Under the pieces are notes generated by a model. It saw only the letters and a list, made by a program, of their open reading frames with translations. It ran no database searches and had not been told where the DNA came from. Position numbers and translations under genes: made by a program. Below are positions 42,694 through 50,512 of a stretch of 56,816 nucleotides of DNA, piece by piece (position 1 is the first letter of the stretch; each line of letters begins with the position of its first letter). Location: the NCBI GenBank assembly GCA_947259095.1, contig CAMYLA010000025.1, positions 1 through 56,816 on the forward strand, in the 5' to 3' direction. The DNA comes from an uncultured Acidimicrobiaceae bacterium (GTDB lineage: Bacteria; Actinomycetota; Acidimicrobiia; Acidimicrobiales; SZUA-35).

Positions 42694-43506
42694 GTGAGAT
42701 TGGAACGGGGCAAACCACCGCGTCAGGCCGTCGTCCGCCTGATCGTCGGTCTTGTCATCGCTTCCCAGGCCCTGGCCCTGGCCGGCGACCTGGCCCTGGC
42801 CGAGTTCGTCGACAAGCACCCGGCGTGGCTGATCGCCCTCAACCCCCGCAACCGGAATCTGGCCCTGGCCACCAACCAGCTCGAGGCCACCACCTACTAC
42901 GTGATCGGCTTCGTCCGGCTCGTGATCTCCGATCCTCTCTACTACCTGCTCGGCTTCTGGTACGGCGACCGAGCGCTGCGATGGGTCGAGCGGCGGAGCC
43001 GGACCTACGGTCCGTTCATCCGCGACGGAGAGAACTTCTTCCGCAAGGCCTCCTACCCGCTGATCTTCGCCGCCCCCAACAACGTCATCTGCGCCCTCTC
43101 GGCCGCCACCGGCGTGCGGCTGCGAACCTTCATCGCCCTGAACCTCAGCGGCACCGTCGTCCGGCTGATTCTGATCCGCCAACTCGGTGAGGTGTTCGAA
43201 TCGCCGCTGGAGAGCATCGTCGACTTCATCGCCCGCTATCGGACGCCGGTCCTGATCATCTCCGCCATCGCCGTGGCCTGGACCATCTTCAGCGAGTTCC
43301 GAGGTGAGAACTCCGAATTGCGAACCCTGACCGACCTGGCCCACGAGGACGACGATGCCCCGACAGGGGATGAGCACGGCTCATCCGGGCCCGATGCCGA
43401 CGCGCCGACCACACCGGGGGCCGACGCCGCGGGCCACGAATCCGGCCAAGGGGCCGAGGTCGGCAGGCAACGGACCGCCGATCAGGATCCGGAGCAGCCG
43501 AAGTAG
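42694..43506 (+). CDS. VTT/DedA-like membrane protein
   Basis: This about 270-residue protein has five hydrophobic stretches in residues 12-215 and a long acidic, Gly/Asp-rich C-terminal tail (about 218-270). The block DPLYYLLGFWYGDRALRWVERRS, then RDGENFFRKASYPLIFAAPNNVICALSAATGVRLRTFIALN, follows the DedA/VTT pattern (G-x2-YG helix, R-x-G-x-F, then a polar re-entrant loop before the next helix). The match is loose, so the family call is tentative. VTT proteins flip lipids or support membrane homeostasis. GTG at 42694 is used; the frame is open further upstream, but that part is antisense to SURF1. Confidence 0.65.
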   Translation: MRLERGKPPRQAVVRLIVGLVIASQALALAGDLALAEFVDKHPAWLIALNPRNRNLALATNQLEATTYYVIGFVRLVISDPLYYLLGFWYGDRALRWVERRSRTYGPFIRDGENFFRKASYPLIFAAPNNVICALSAATGVRLRTFIALNLSGTVVRLILIRQLGEVFESPLESIVDFIARYRTPVLIISAIAVAWTIFSEFRGENSELRTLTDLAHEDDDAPTGDEHGSSGPDADAPTTPGADAAGHESGQGAEVGRQRTADQDPEQPK

Positions 43507-43550
43507 CCGCGTCCGGGCTTGATCGAAGGCGACGCGTGCCAGGCCGGCGG

Positions 43551-44339
43551 TCAGTCGAGGAGCTTGTCCAGGCCCACGGTGAGTCCCTGGAGGCTGCCGA
43601 TCCGGCGCACCGCCAAGACCACCCCCGGCATGAACGACGACCGGTCGATCGAATCGTGGCGGATGCTCAAGGTCTGACCGGCAGTCCCGAGGATCACCTC
43701 CTGATGGGCGGTCATCCCCCGCATCCGAACCGAGTGGATCGGGATGCCGGCCGGGCCCTTGGCTCCCCTGGCGCCGGCGATCGTTTCCGATTCGGTGGGA
43801 TCGGCCCCCCAGATGGCGCTTGCCGCCGCCATTCGCTCTGCGGTCGACACCGCGGTGCCGCTCGGGGCATCGACCTTGGCGTCGTGATGCAGCTCGATGA
43901 TCTCCCCGGTGTCGAAGTAGGGGGCGGCCATCTCGGCGAAACGGATCATCAGTACCGCCCCGATGGCGAAGTTGGGGGCGATCAGGCAAGCCGACCGGGT
44001 GAACAGGTCGGCGATCTCGCTGTAGTCGGTCTCGGTGAAGCCGGACGTCCCGATCACCGCATGGATGCCGTTGGCCGCACAGACCTCGAGGTTGGACCGC
44101 GCCGCGTCGCGGTGGGTGAAATCGACCATGACCTCCACCCCGTTCTCCACGATGGTCCCGGCCTGGGACGACACCGGGAAGTTGCTCCCGGCGACACCGG
44201 TCACCTCACCGACATCTATCCCCTCATACGACGGGTCGATGGCGGCAACCAGTTCCAGGTCCGGCTCGGCGGCGATGGCGTGCGCCACCGCCGACCCCAT
44301 GCGCCCACCCACTCCGAACACTCCAACCCGCGTTGTCAC
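43551..44339 (-). CDS. dapB: 4-hydroxy-tetrahydrodipicolinate reductase
   Basis: This 262-residue enzyme reduces the DapA product with NAD(P)H in lysine/diaminopimelate synthesis. The Rossmann motif GVGGRMG is at 9-15. The substrate-binding block ELHHDAKVDAPSGTA carries the catalytic His pair and Lys. PNFAIGAVLM and the C-terminal LGTAGQTLSIRHDSIDRSSF are typical. It lies about 120 bases after pnp on the same strand, with a hairpin between, and converges with the VTT-like gene. ATG 44339 is the family start. Confidence 0.95.
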   Translation of the reverse strand: MTTRVGVFGVGGRMGSAVAHAIAAEPDLELVAAIDPSYEGIDVGEVTGVAGSNFPVSSQAGTIVENGVEVMVDFTHRDAARSNLEVCAANGIHAVIGTSGFTETDYSEIADLFTRSACLIAPNFAIGAVLMIRFAEMAAPYFDTGEIIELHHDAKVDAPSGTAVSTAERMAAASAIWGADPTESETIAGARGAKGPAGIPIHSVRMRGMTAHQEVILGTAGQTLSIRHDSIDRSSFMPGVVLAVRRIGSLQGLTVGLDKLLD

Positions 44340-44402
44340 GTGACTTCCCCCTGCTCGATTTCATGATCGGGGTGAGCGCCATGGCCACCCCCCGGACAGG
44401 CA

Positions 44403-44430
44403 GCGGGGAGACCCGGATGGATCTCCCCGC
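44403..44430 (-). terminator. Hairpin between pnp and dapB
   Basis: GCGGGGAGA (44403-44411) pairs perfectly with TCTCCCCGC (44422-44430) across a 10-base loop, about 30 bases after the pnp stop. There is no T-run on the - strand, so termination may be partial, leaving some read-through to dapB. Confidence 0.5.
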
Positions 44431-44460
44431 ATGCCACCGTCTTTGGATTTTCAGCCGATC

Positions 44461-46962
44461 CTAGTCCCGACCGCGACCACGACCGCGGCCACGACCTCGC
44501 CCGCCCCCACCTCGGGGGCGGCCGCCACGATCGTCGTCGGGGACGACCGGGGCGCCTTCTGGGCCCAGATCACCGAAACCGTCGACCTCGAAGTTGTCCT
44601 CGAAGGTCATGGCGACCGAGTCATCGGTTCGGGACTCGCGGGTTGCGGTGGCGGTGCCACCCCGACCGGAATCCCGATCTCTATCCCGGCCACGACCACG
44701 ACCGGAGTCACGGCCCCGACCCCGACCGGAGTCACGGTCCCGACCGCCACCACCGTTGCCGCCGGTGTAGTCGTTCTCGTCACCGGCGATCTTGAGCGAC
44801 ACCTTGCCGTTGGGGTCGATGTCCTCGACCTCGACCTCGATCTCCTGACCGAGCTCCAAGACGTCCTCGACCCGGTCGATGCGCTTGCCCTGCCCGATCT
44901 TGGAGATATGGAGCAGGCCGTCACGGCCGGGAAGGATGTTGACGAAGGCACCGAACTTGGTGATGTTGACCACCCGGCCGGGGTAGGTCTCGCCGACGTC
45001 GGCGGTGGGGGGATCGAGAATCAGACGGATCTGACGCTCGGCCTCATCCACGACCTCTTTGTCGGTTGCGGCGATGGCCACCACGCCGACCACACCGTCG
45101 TCGTCGACGGAGATATCGGCGCCGGTCTCGGACTGGATGGCGTTGATGACCTTCCCCTTGGGCCCGATGACCTCGCCGATCTTGTCGACCGGGATCTCGA
45201 AGCTGATGATCTTCGGCGCACCTTCGCGCACATCGTCGCGGGGAGCGGCGATCGCTCCGGCCATGACCTCGAGGATTTCCAGCCTGGCTTCCTTGGCCTG
45301 GTTGAGGGCCGCGGCCAGCACATCGGCGGGAATACCGTCGATCTTGGTGTCGAGCTGGAGGGCGGTCACGAACTCCGACGTTCCGGCAACCTTGAAGTCC
45401 ATGTCACCGAAGGCGTCTTCGGCGCCGAGGATGTCGGTCAGGGTGGTGTACTTGCCTTCGGCGTAGACCAGACCCATGGCGATACCGGCCACCGGGGCCT
45501 TGATCGGCACACCGGCGTCCATCAGCGAGAGGCTGGAGCCACAAACCGACGCCATGGAGGTGGAACCGTTCGACGACAGCACCTCGGAGACGAGACGCAG
45601 CGTGTATGGCCACTCCTCCATCGAGGGGACGACCGGGACCAGCGCCCGTTCTGCCAGCAGGCCGTGACCGATCTCGCGACGCTTTGGGCCCCGCATGAAG
45701 CCGGTCTCACCGGTGGAGAAGGGCGGGAAGTTGTAGTGGTGCATGTAGCGCTTGCGGTCGGTCGGATCGATACCGTCGATCATCTGGTCCATACGCTTCA
45801 TGCCAAGGGTGGTGATGTTGAGGACCTGGGTCTCGCCCCGCTGGAACAGGCCGGAGCCGTGAACCCGGGGAAGTACGCCGACCTCGGCCGACAGCGGACG
45901 GAGATCGGAGGTGCCTCGACCGTCGATGCGGATCCCGTCCTCGACAATGCGACGACGGACCACGTTCTTCGACAGCGACCGGAAGGCGGCCTTGAGCTGC
46001 TTGTTGGCCAGACCCTCGTCGCCGCCCTCGGCTGCGAACTGAGCGAGAAGACCGGAGATGGTCTCGTCACGAAGTGCACTCTCGGCGTCGCCTCGCTCGG
46101 TCTTGTCCGAGATGCCCATGACCTCGACCATGCGGGCCTCAGCGGCTGCGGCCACCGCGGCGTACTGCTCATCGGTGTAATCGGCCTGGGCCGGGAAGTC
46201 CATGAATGGCTTGCGGCCGCCGGCCGCCTCGACCAGCTGGTTCTGCAGGGCGATGGCTTCCTTGATGTACTGCTCGGAAGCGGCAAGGCCCTCGGCCAGT
46301 GCGGCCTCGTCGACCTTGGGGGCGCCGTTCTCGTAGTTGTTCCACGAGGTCTCGGTGCCGCCGGCTTCGACCATCATCACCGCAACATCGCCGTTGTCCA
46401 GCTCGCGGCCGGCGACGACGATCTCGAAGGAGGACTCGTCGCCCTCCTGGAAGGTGGGATGGGGTAGCCACTCACCGTCGGTGGAGTAGGCCAACCGCAC
46501 GGCACCGATCGGGCCGTCGAAGGGGACATCGGAAACCATCAGCGCCGCAGATGCGCCATTGATGGCCAGGACGTCGTGGGGATTGATCTGGTCTGCCGAC
46601 AGCACGGTGACCACGACGTGGGTCTCGTTGCGGAAGCCTGCGGGGAACGACGGCCGCAGCGGGCGGTCGATCAGCCGACAGGTGAGGGTTGCGGTGTCGG
46701 CGGCCCGACCCTCGCGGCGGAAGAACGAGCCGGGGATCTTGCCTGCGGCATAGGACCGCTCTTCGACGTCGACCGTCAACGGGAAAAAATCGATCCCGTC
46801 TCGAACGTGGTTGGCGCCGGTGGCGGCCACCAGCACGCTGGTGTCGCCCATTCGAGCGACGACCGAGCCGCTTGCCAGCCCGGCCAACTTGCCTGTCTCC
46901 AGGTACAGGTCTGGTCCGTCACCACCGGTGACGGACCCGGTAACGGAAATGGCTTCCGTCAT
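44461..46962 (-). CDS. pnp: Polyribonucleotide nucleotidyltransferase (PNPase)
   Basis: This 833-residue PNPase degrades RNA by phosphorolysis and can synthesise tails. It has two RNase PH domains (first about 12-145; second from about 320, with GRGTSDLRPLSAEVG and the catalytic-region Asp in DFKVAGTSEFVTALQLD) and a KH domain (IGPKGKVINAIQSETGADIS). An S1 domain follows (YPGRVVNITKFGAFVNILPG), then a C-terminal tail of about 100 residues rich in Arg-Gly and Asp. ATG 46962 is chosen because AGAGGAG precedes it by seven bases and homology begins there; the frame is open for 54 more codons upstream. rpsO, the usual neighbour, is 3 kb away. Confidence 0.96.
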   Translation of the reverse strand: MTEAISVTGSVTGGDGPDLYLETGKLAGLASGSVVARMGDTSVLVAATGANHVRDGIDFFPLTVDVEERSYAAGKIPGSFFRREGRAADTATLTCRLIDRPLRPSFPAGFRNETHVVVTVLSADQINPHDVLAINGASAALMVSDVPFDGPIGAVRLAYSTDGEWLPHPTFQEGDESSFEIVVAGRELDNGDVAVMMVEAGGTETSWNNYENGAPKVDEAALAEGLAASEQYIKEAIALQNQLVEAAGGRKPFMDFPAQADYTDEQYAAVAAAAEARMVEVMGISDKTERGDAESALRDETISGLLAQFAAEGGDEGLANKQLKAAFRSLSKNVVRRRIVEDGIRIDGRGTSDLRPLSAEVGVLPRVHGSGLFQRGETQVLNITTLGMKRMDQMIDGIDPTDRKRYMHHYNFPPFSTGETGFMRGPKRREIGHGLLAERALVPVVPSMEEWPYTLRLVSEVLSSNGSTSMASVCGSSLSLMDAGVPIKAPVAGIAMGLVYAEGKYTTLTDILGAEDAFGDMDFKVAGTSEFVTALQLDTKIDGIPADVLAAALNQAKEARLEILEVMAGAIAAPRDDVREGAPKIISFEIPVDKIGEVIGPKGKVINAIQSETGADISVDDDGVVGVVAIAATDKEVVDEAERQIRLILDPPTADVGETYPGRVVNITKFGAFVNILPGRDGLLHISKIGQGKRIDRVEDVLELGQEIEVEVEDIDPNGKVSLKIAGDENDYTGGNGGGGRDRDSGRGRGRDSGRGRGRDRDRDSGRGGTATATRESRTDDSVAMTFEDNFEVDGFGDLGPEGAPVVPDDDRGGRPRGGGGRGRGRGRGRGRD

Positions 46963-47314
46963 AAGGGTACTCCTCTGATTCTGTTGTCTCGGCCCGTGCG
47001 GCGTTCGCCGGTGCCTGCGGAACGACGCCCCCACCGTGACTCGGCGCGGAGACTGCATCTCCAGACCGTTGCTCGACGGGGACTGCGTCCCACGTTGACA
47101 GGCCAGATCCCAGATTTCGACCACTCAAACACGGCGCTGTGCCCGGCGGCGGTGCCGCCCTTGGCTTGACTCGGCTTGAGGAGCCGGAAACTGGTAGCTG
47201 ACCTACCTCTTGTGGTGCGGGTCGATGCCGCGCACCTCACGACATACTAGCGGCGACCTCGCCGTTCCCGGCCGCTGCCGCCCACGATCGAGCCGGACCA
47301 GCTCGGGGACACCG
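46963..47314 (-). other. pnp leader region, no gene seen
   Basis: The space upstream of pnp holds no supported coding region. TAGTAT on the - strand (47244-47249) is a plausible -10 but lacks a good -35. If used, pnp has a GC-rich leader of about 270 bases in which the usual RNA-level autocontrol of pnp could act. Confidence 0.4.
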
Positions 47315-47358
47315 ATCCGGCCCGGCCGATCTCGGGGTGAGAGCGGGCCGGGCCGGAT
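47315..47358 (-). terminator. Hairpin downstream of the rhodopsin gene
   Basis: ATCCGGCCCGGCC (47315-47327) pairs perfectly with its complement at 47346-47358, a 13-bp stem with an 18-base loop, about 85 bases after the rhodopsin stop. A smaller stem GGTGGCG/CGCCACC lies at 47380-47400. Together they probably separate rhodopsin from pnp. Confidence 0.55.
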
Positions 47359-47444
47359 GGCCGGGGTGTTGGTTTTGCGGTGGCGGCGGCTGCGCCACCG
47401 TCCATGGCCGGGGCCCGCTTCGTGCCGGGACCCGGCCCCGTGGA

Positions 47445-48248
47445 CTACGCCTCGACCTCGACCGCTGCGTGGCCGTTGCCGGCCTTGACCGAGATAGGGG
47501 CGTCGATGGCATCGATGTAGCCGTCGTCTCGCGACTTCGACAGCGCAATGGCGACGACAAGGATGCCGAACAGCGGCTTGGCCAGGACGTCTGCCACCGA
47601 ATAGCCGACCTGACGGAGCACCTCGGCCGTGGCCGCATCATCGATGAACTGCGGGGCCAGGTAGGCCAGCGGGTACACGCTCCAGGTGGCCACCAGCACA
47701 TAGCGCAGGTAGTCGAGGAGGCGACGAACCCGCTCGCTCTGGCGGTCGAGTGAGCTGCCCAGCTCGCCGAACAGCACATACAGGATGTAGGCGAACGGGA
47801 TCATGGCGGCGATCCACCACGCCCAGCGGCCGGCGCTGTCCGGATCGGCCACCTCGCCGGGATACCCGAGCAGGATCATGGCCACCGACGCCACCCCGAG
47901 CCGGACCAGCAGGCTCCGGGTCTTGGCCTCGGCCAGCTTGAGCACGATCACGAGCTCGGCCAGCAGCAGCGGCACGGTCAGCAGCCAGTCGACGTACCGG
48001 TAGCCCTCGTTGAACGGCAACCCGTTCTGGATGAAGCGACCGCCCTCGAAGCTGAAGGCCGACTCCCAGGAGTCGAAGATGCGGATGTAGTGGTAGAGCG
48101 CAATCCCGGTGACCAGGGTGGTGAGCGTCACCGCCAATCGGTGGCGGGGTGCGACCCTGCTGCGGATCAGCAGGAAGAAGAGGGTCGGCCGGTGGCCGAG
48201 GTGCAGACCCTCCGACTCGAAGAGGTGGCCGCCGAGCTCGGCATCCAC
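47445..48248 (-). CDS. Proton-pumping microbial rhodopsin, N-terminus truncated
   Basis: This is a retinal-binding light-driven pump of the proteorhodopsin/actinorhodopsin/xanthorhodopsin group. Helix C reads RYVDWLLTVPLLLAE: counting from Asp97 of proteorhodopsin gives D97-T101-E108, the proton-pump triplet, and Leu at 105, the green-absorbing form. The retinal Lys is in ADVLAKPLFG of helix G. Helix E reads GRWAWWIAAMIPFAYILYVLF, with Trp near the position that is Gly in carotenoid-binding xanthorhodopsin. Recognisable homology starts only at LFFLLIRSRV (about 48181), the last turns of helix A. The signal peptide and about 20 residues of helix A are missing. The GTG at 48248 gives a product whose first 22 residues are antisense to the neighbouring regulator. 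Confidence 0.85.
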   Translation of the reverse strand: MDAELGGHLFESEGLHLGHRPTLFFLLIRSRVAPRHRLAVTLTTLVTGIALYHYIRIFDSWESAFSFEGGRFIQNGLPFNEGYRYVDWLLTVPLLLAELVIVLKLAEAKTRSLLVRLGVASVAMILLGYPGEVADPDSAGRWAWWIAAMIPFAYILYVLFGELGSSLDRQSERVRRLLDYLRYVLVATWSVYPLAYLAPQFIDDAATAEVLRQVGYSVADVLAKPLFGILVVAIALSKSRDDGYIDAIDAPISVKAGNGHAAVEVEA

Positions 48249-48977
48249 TACCAGACCGCCTACCGGTGGGTGCGCTCTGGCCGGCTGCCTGCATTGAAAA
48301 TACACGGTCGTTACCACATCGATCGGGCCGACCTCGTAGCCTTGCGAGCCGGCCGTGACCGCCCGTCGTCACCCCCGGCTCCAACGCAACGACGGCTGGA
48401 CCGACAGCGCCAGGCCATGGGAGACGCCCTGTTCGAGGGCGACGAGACCAAGGCCGAAACCATCATCCGCACCCTCAGGACCAACGGCACCGCGGTGAGC
48501 CGCCTCATCGAGGAGGTGCTGGCTCCTCCCCTGGTCGAGATCGGCGCAGCCTGGAAGAGGGGCGAGGTGACGATCTACGTCGAACACCGGGCCTCGGCGA
48601 TCGCCGGCCGCCTTCTGGCGGAGCTGACCCCAAACCCCCGGGGCCGGCGCCGCGGGGTTGCGGTCGTCGCCGCCCTGTCTGGCGACCTTCACCAGCTGCC
48701 GACCGCCATGGCCACCGCTGCGCTACGCGACGATCACTGGACCGTCGAGCACCTGGGGGCCGACATGCCGCTGTCCGAGATCGACAGGTTCGCCTCGGAG
48801 CACCCGGTCGATCTGATCGTGCTGTCGGCAACCGGGGTCGGTGCGGCCGAGCGGGCCGATCGAGCCAAGGTCGAGCTCGAGGCGACGCATGACATCCCGG
48901 TCCTGACCGGCGGTCGGGGCACCACCATCGCCGGACTCCGGGACCTGGCCCGTCAGTCCATCGACGACCGGCGCTGA
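48192..48977 (+). CDS. CarH/LitR-like B12-dependent photoreceptor transcription regulator
   Basis: This 261-residue protein has three parts. A MerR/excisionase-type helix-turn-helix (about 6-52) contains LRLEEVAAELGIHYQTAYRW, RSGRLPALKIHGRYHIDRADL. A helical cobalamin cap domain (about 68-150) carries W121-x9-E131-H132, the motif that senses light in CarH. A B12-binding Rossmann domain (from about 155) carries D165-L-H167, with His as the lower cobalt ligand, where the usual DxHxxG reads DLHQLP. Known relatives bind adenosylcobalamin in the dark, repress carotenoid or photolyase genes and release DNA on illumination. GTG 48192 (or 48201) starts it. It is head-to-head with the rhodopsin gene and 8 bases from the convergent FkbM gene. 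Confidence 0.85.
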   Translation: MAEVQTLRLEEVAAELGIHYQTAYRWVRSGRLPALKIHGRYHIDRADLVALRAGRDRPSSPPAPTQRRLDRQRQAMGDALFEGDETKAETIIRTLRTNGTAVSRLIEEVLAPPLVEIGAAWKRGEVTIYVEHRASAIAGRLLAELTPNPRGRRRGVAVVAALSGDLHQLPTAMATAALRDDHWTVEHLGADMPLSEIDRFASEHPVDLIVLSATGVGAAERADRAKVELEATHDIPVLTGGRGTTIAGLRDLARQSIDDRR

Positions 48978-48984
48978 CCGCCGA

Positions 48985-49815
48985 TCACAGCAGCCTCGAC
49001 ACCTCGGTGTCCCACGGCAGCGCCAGGTAGTTGAATCCCCGATAGGGGTAGGTCCCTGCTTTGTCGAAGGACTCGCTGGTCATCGGCGCCCGGCCGAACA
49101 CAAAATCCACCATGGAGTACAGCTGGTACTCCCGTTGGACGAAGAAGTCGAAGAGCTCGGCCCGCTCGTACCCGAACCGCTCCAGCTGGGGGTTGGTGCC
49201 GCACTCGAACAGAACCACGGGCTTGAAACGCTTCAGCACGACCTCGGCCCCCCGCAGGGTCGGCAGCTCCGCTCCCTCGACGTCGATCTTGATGAAGTCG
49301 ATTCGATCGACGTCGGCAAGCTCCTGGTCGAGGGTCACCAGCCGGACCTCGTAGTTGCGGATGGTCGAGTCGTCGACGGGACGCCGCAGGCCGCTGAACC
49401 CGGGCCGATCGACGTCGTCGTAGAACAGCGCCGTGCCCGCCTCCTCGGCGGTGGCGGCTTGGACGATCCTGACGTCGCTGAACTTCTTTCGCAACAGTCG
49501 GGCCTTGGCCGGCGCCGGCTCGAAGGCGATATGGGTGCCCTGGGGAGCCAGACGGCGGATGTCGGCCAACATCGAACCGATATGGGCCCCGACATCGACA
49601 CAGTTGTGGTCGGGGGCGATCAACGTTTCCAGCGCCAGCGTGGTGCGACCTTCTTCCAGATACAGATCCCACAACTCGGGGTGTCGCATCCGCTGGGGGG
49701 TCTGCGAGATCCACCGCAGTCGATGGCCGACGCGGCTGATCGGGGTGTCGACCATCATCTGCTTGACGAGAAGCTTCAGCACCTCGTACTGCTTAGCATC
49801 TGTTCGGGGCCGCAC
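48985..49815 (-). CDS. FkbM-family methyltransferase
   Basis: This 276-residue SAM-dependent methyltransferase has the FkbM pattern: NCVDVGAHIGSM (motif I, about 72-83), IAFEPAPAKARLL, a central RLVTLDQEL followed by DFIKIDVEGAELPTLRGAE, and KPVVLFECG. The acidic-Gly loop VDVGAHIG binds SAM, and IDVEGAE is the family signature. These enzymes O-methylate sugars, lipids or secondary metabolites; the substrate here is unknown. It lies between the photoreceptor regulator (convergent, 7 bases apart) and rpsO. ATG at 49815. Confidence 0.9.
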   Translation of the reverse strand: MRPRTDAKQYEVLKLLVKQMMVDTPISRVGHRLRWISQTPQRMRHPELWDLYLEEGRTTLALETLIAPDHNCVDVGAHIGSMLADIRRLAPQGTHIAFEPAPAKARLLRKKFSDVRIVQAATAEEAGTALFYDDVDRPGFSGLRRPVDDSTIRNYEVRLVTLDQELADVDRIDFIKIDVEGAELPTLRGAEVVLKRFKPVVLFECGTNPQLERFGYERAELFDFFVQREYQLYSMVDFVFGRAPMTSESFDKAGTYPYRGFNYLALPWDTEVSRLL

Positions 49816-50013
49816 AGGTTCAGGCTCGGCCGCCGGAAACCGGCGATGCCATCGGGCCGCACCACGATTGGTCCGGGATCCGCCATCGCCGCCGACCCGA
49901 AACCCTAGGACCGGCCGGGGAGCACCGGGCGGGCGATGTGACCGACGTCGGTGTCGAACCGATGGGAACGGTGCGCCCCGCTCAGGCGATGCATCTTCAC
50001 CTCGCTGCGGCGC

Positions 50014-50292
50014 TCAGCGCCGGAGACCGAGTTCGGCGATCAGCGACCGGTATCGCTCGACATCGATGTCGGCCAGGTAGTCGAGCATGCGGCGACGACG
50101 ACCGACCAGGGCCAGGAGGCCACGCTGGCTGTGAAAGTCCTTCTTGTGGACCTTCAGGTGCTCGGTGAGGTGGTTGATCCGATCGGTGGCCAGTGCAATC
50201 TGGACCTCCGGCGAACCGGTGTCGCCATCGGTCTTCTGGAACTTGGCGATCGTGTCGCCCTTGGGGGGGAGGTTGGCGGCCGGCTTGCTCAT
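50014..50292 (-). CDS. rpsO: 30S ribosomal protein S15
   Basis: This 92-residue S15 is slightly extended at the N-terminus ([18 protein letters not shown]). The conserved blocks [49 protein letters not shown] and [12 protein letters not shown] are intact. It binds 16S rRNA helix 22 early in 30S assembly. ATG 50292 is supported by AGGAG eight bases upstream; the frame is open further up but meaningless. In most bacteria rpsO is followed directly by pnp; here FkbM, the B12 regulator and rhodopsin intervene. Confidence 0.97.
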   Translation of the reverse strand: MSKPAANLPPKGDTIAKFQKTDGDTGSPEVQIALATDRINHLTEHLKVHKKDFHSQRGLLALVGRRRRMLDYLADIDVERYRSLIAELGLRR

Positions 50293-50512
50293 GATCGGAA
50301 CTCCTGTTGAACGAGAGGCTGCCGATCGATCTGATGGCAGCGCAAGGAACAGTTGTGCGGGACCTGGGGCCCAGCCATCGTTGTCGCCCGAGCCCACTCG
50401 ATTCGTGGCGGTGCGAGTACAACAGCGGATCCAAGGGTAGCCCTGCCGACCGGCCCTACCACCCGATGGCCGCCGAGTTGGTCGAGATCGGGCCCCGCTG
50501 CACACTATGGCC

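Noticed and set aside
49920..50010. Possible tRNA next to rpsO (a GTCGAACC-like T-loop)
   Set aside because: No cloverleaf or CCA-adjacent acceptor stem could be folded by eye.
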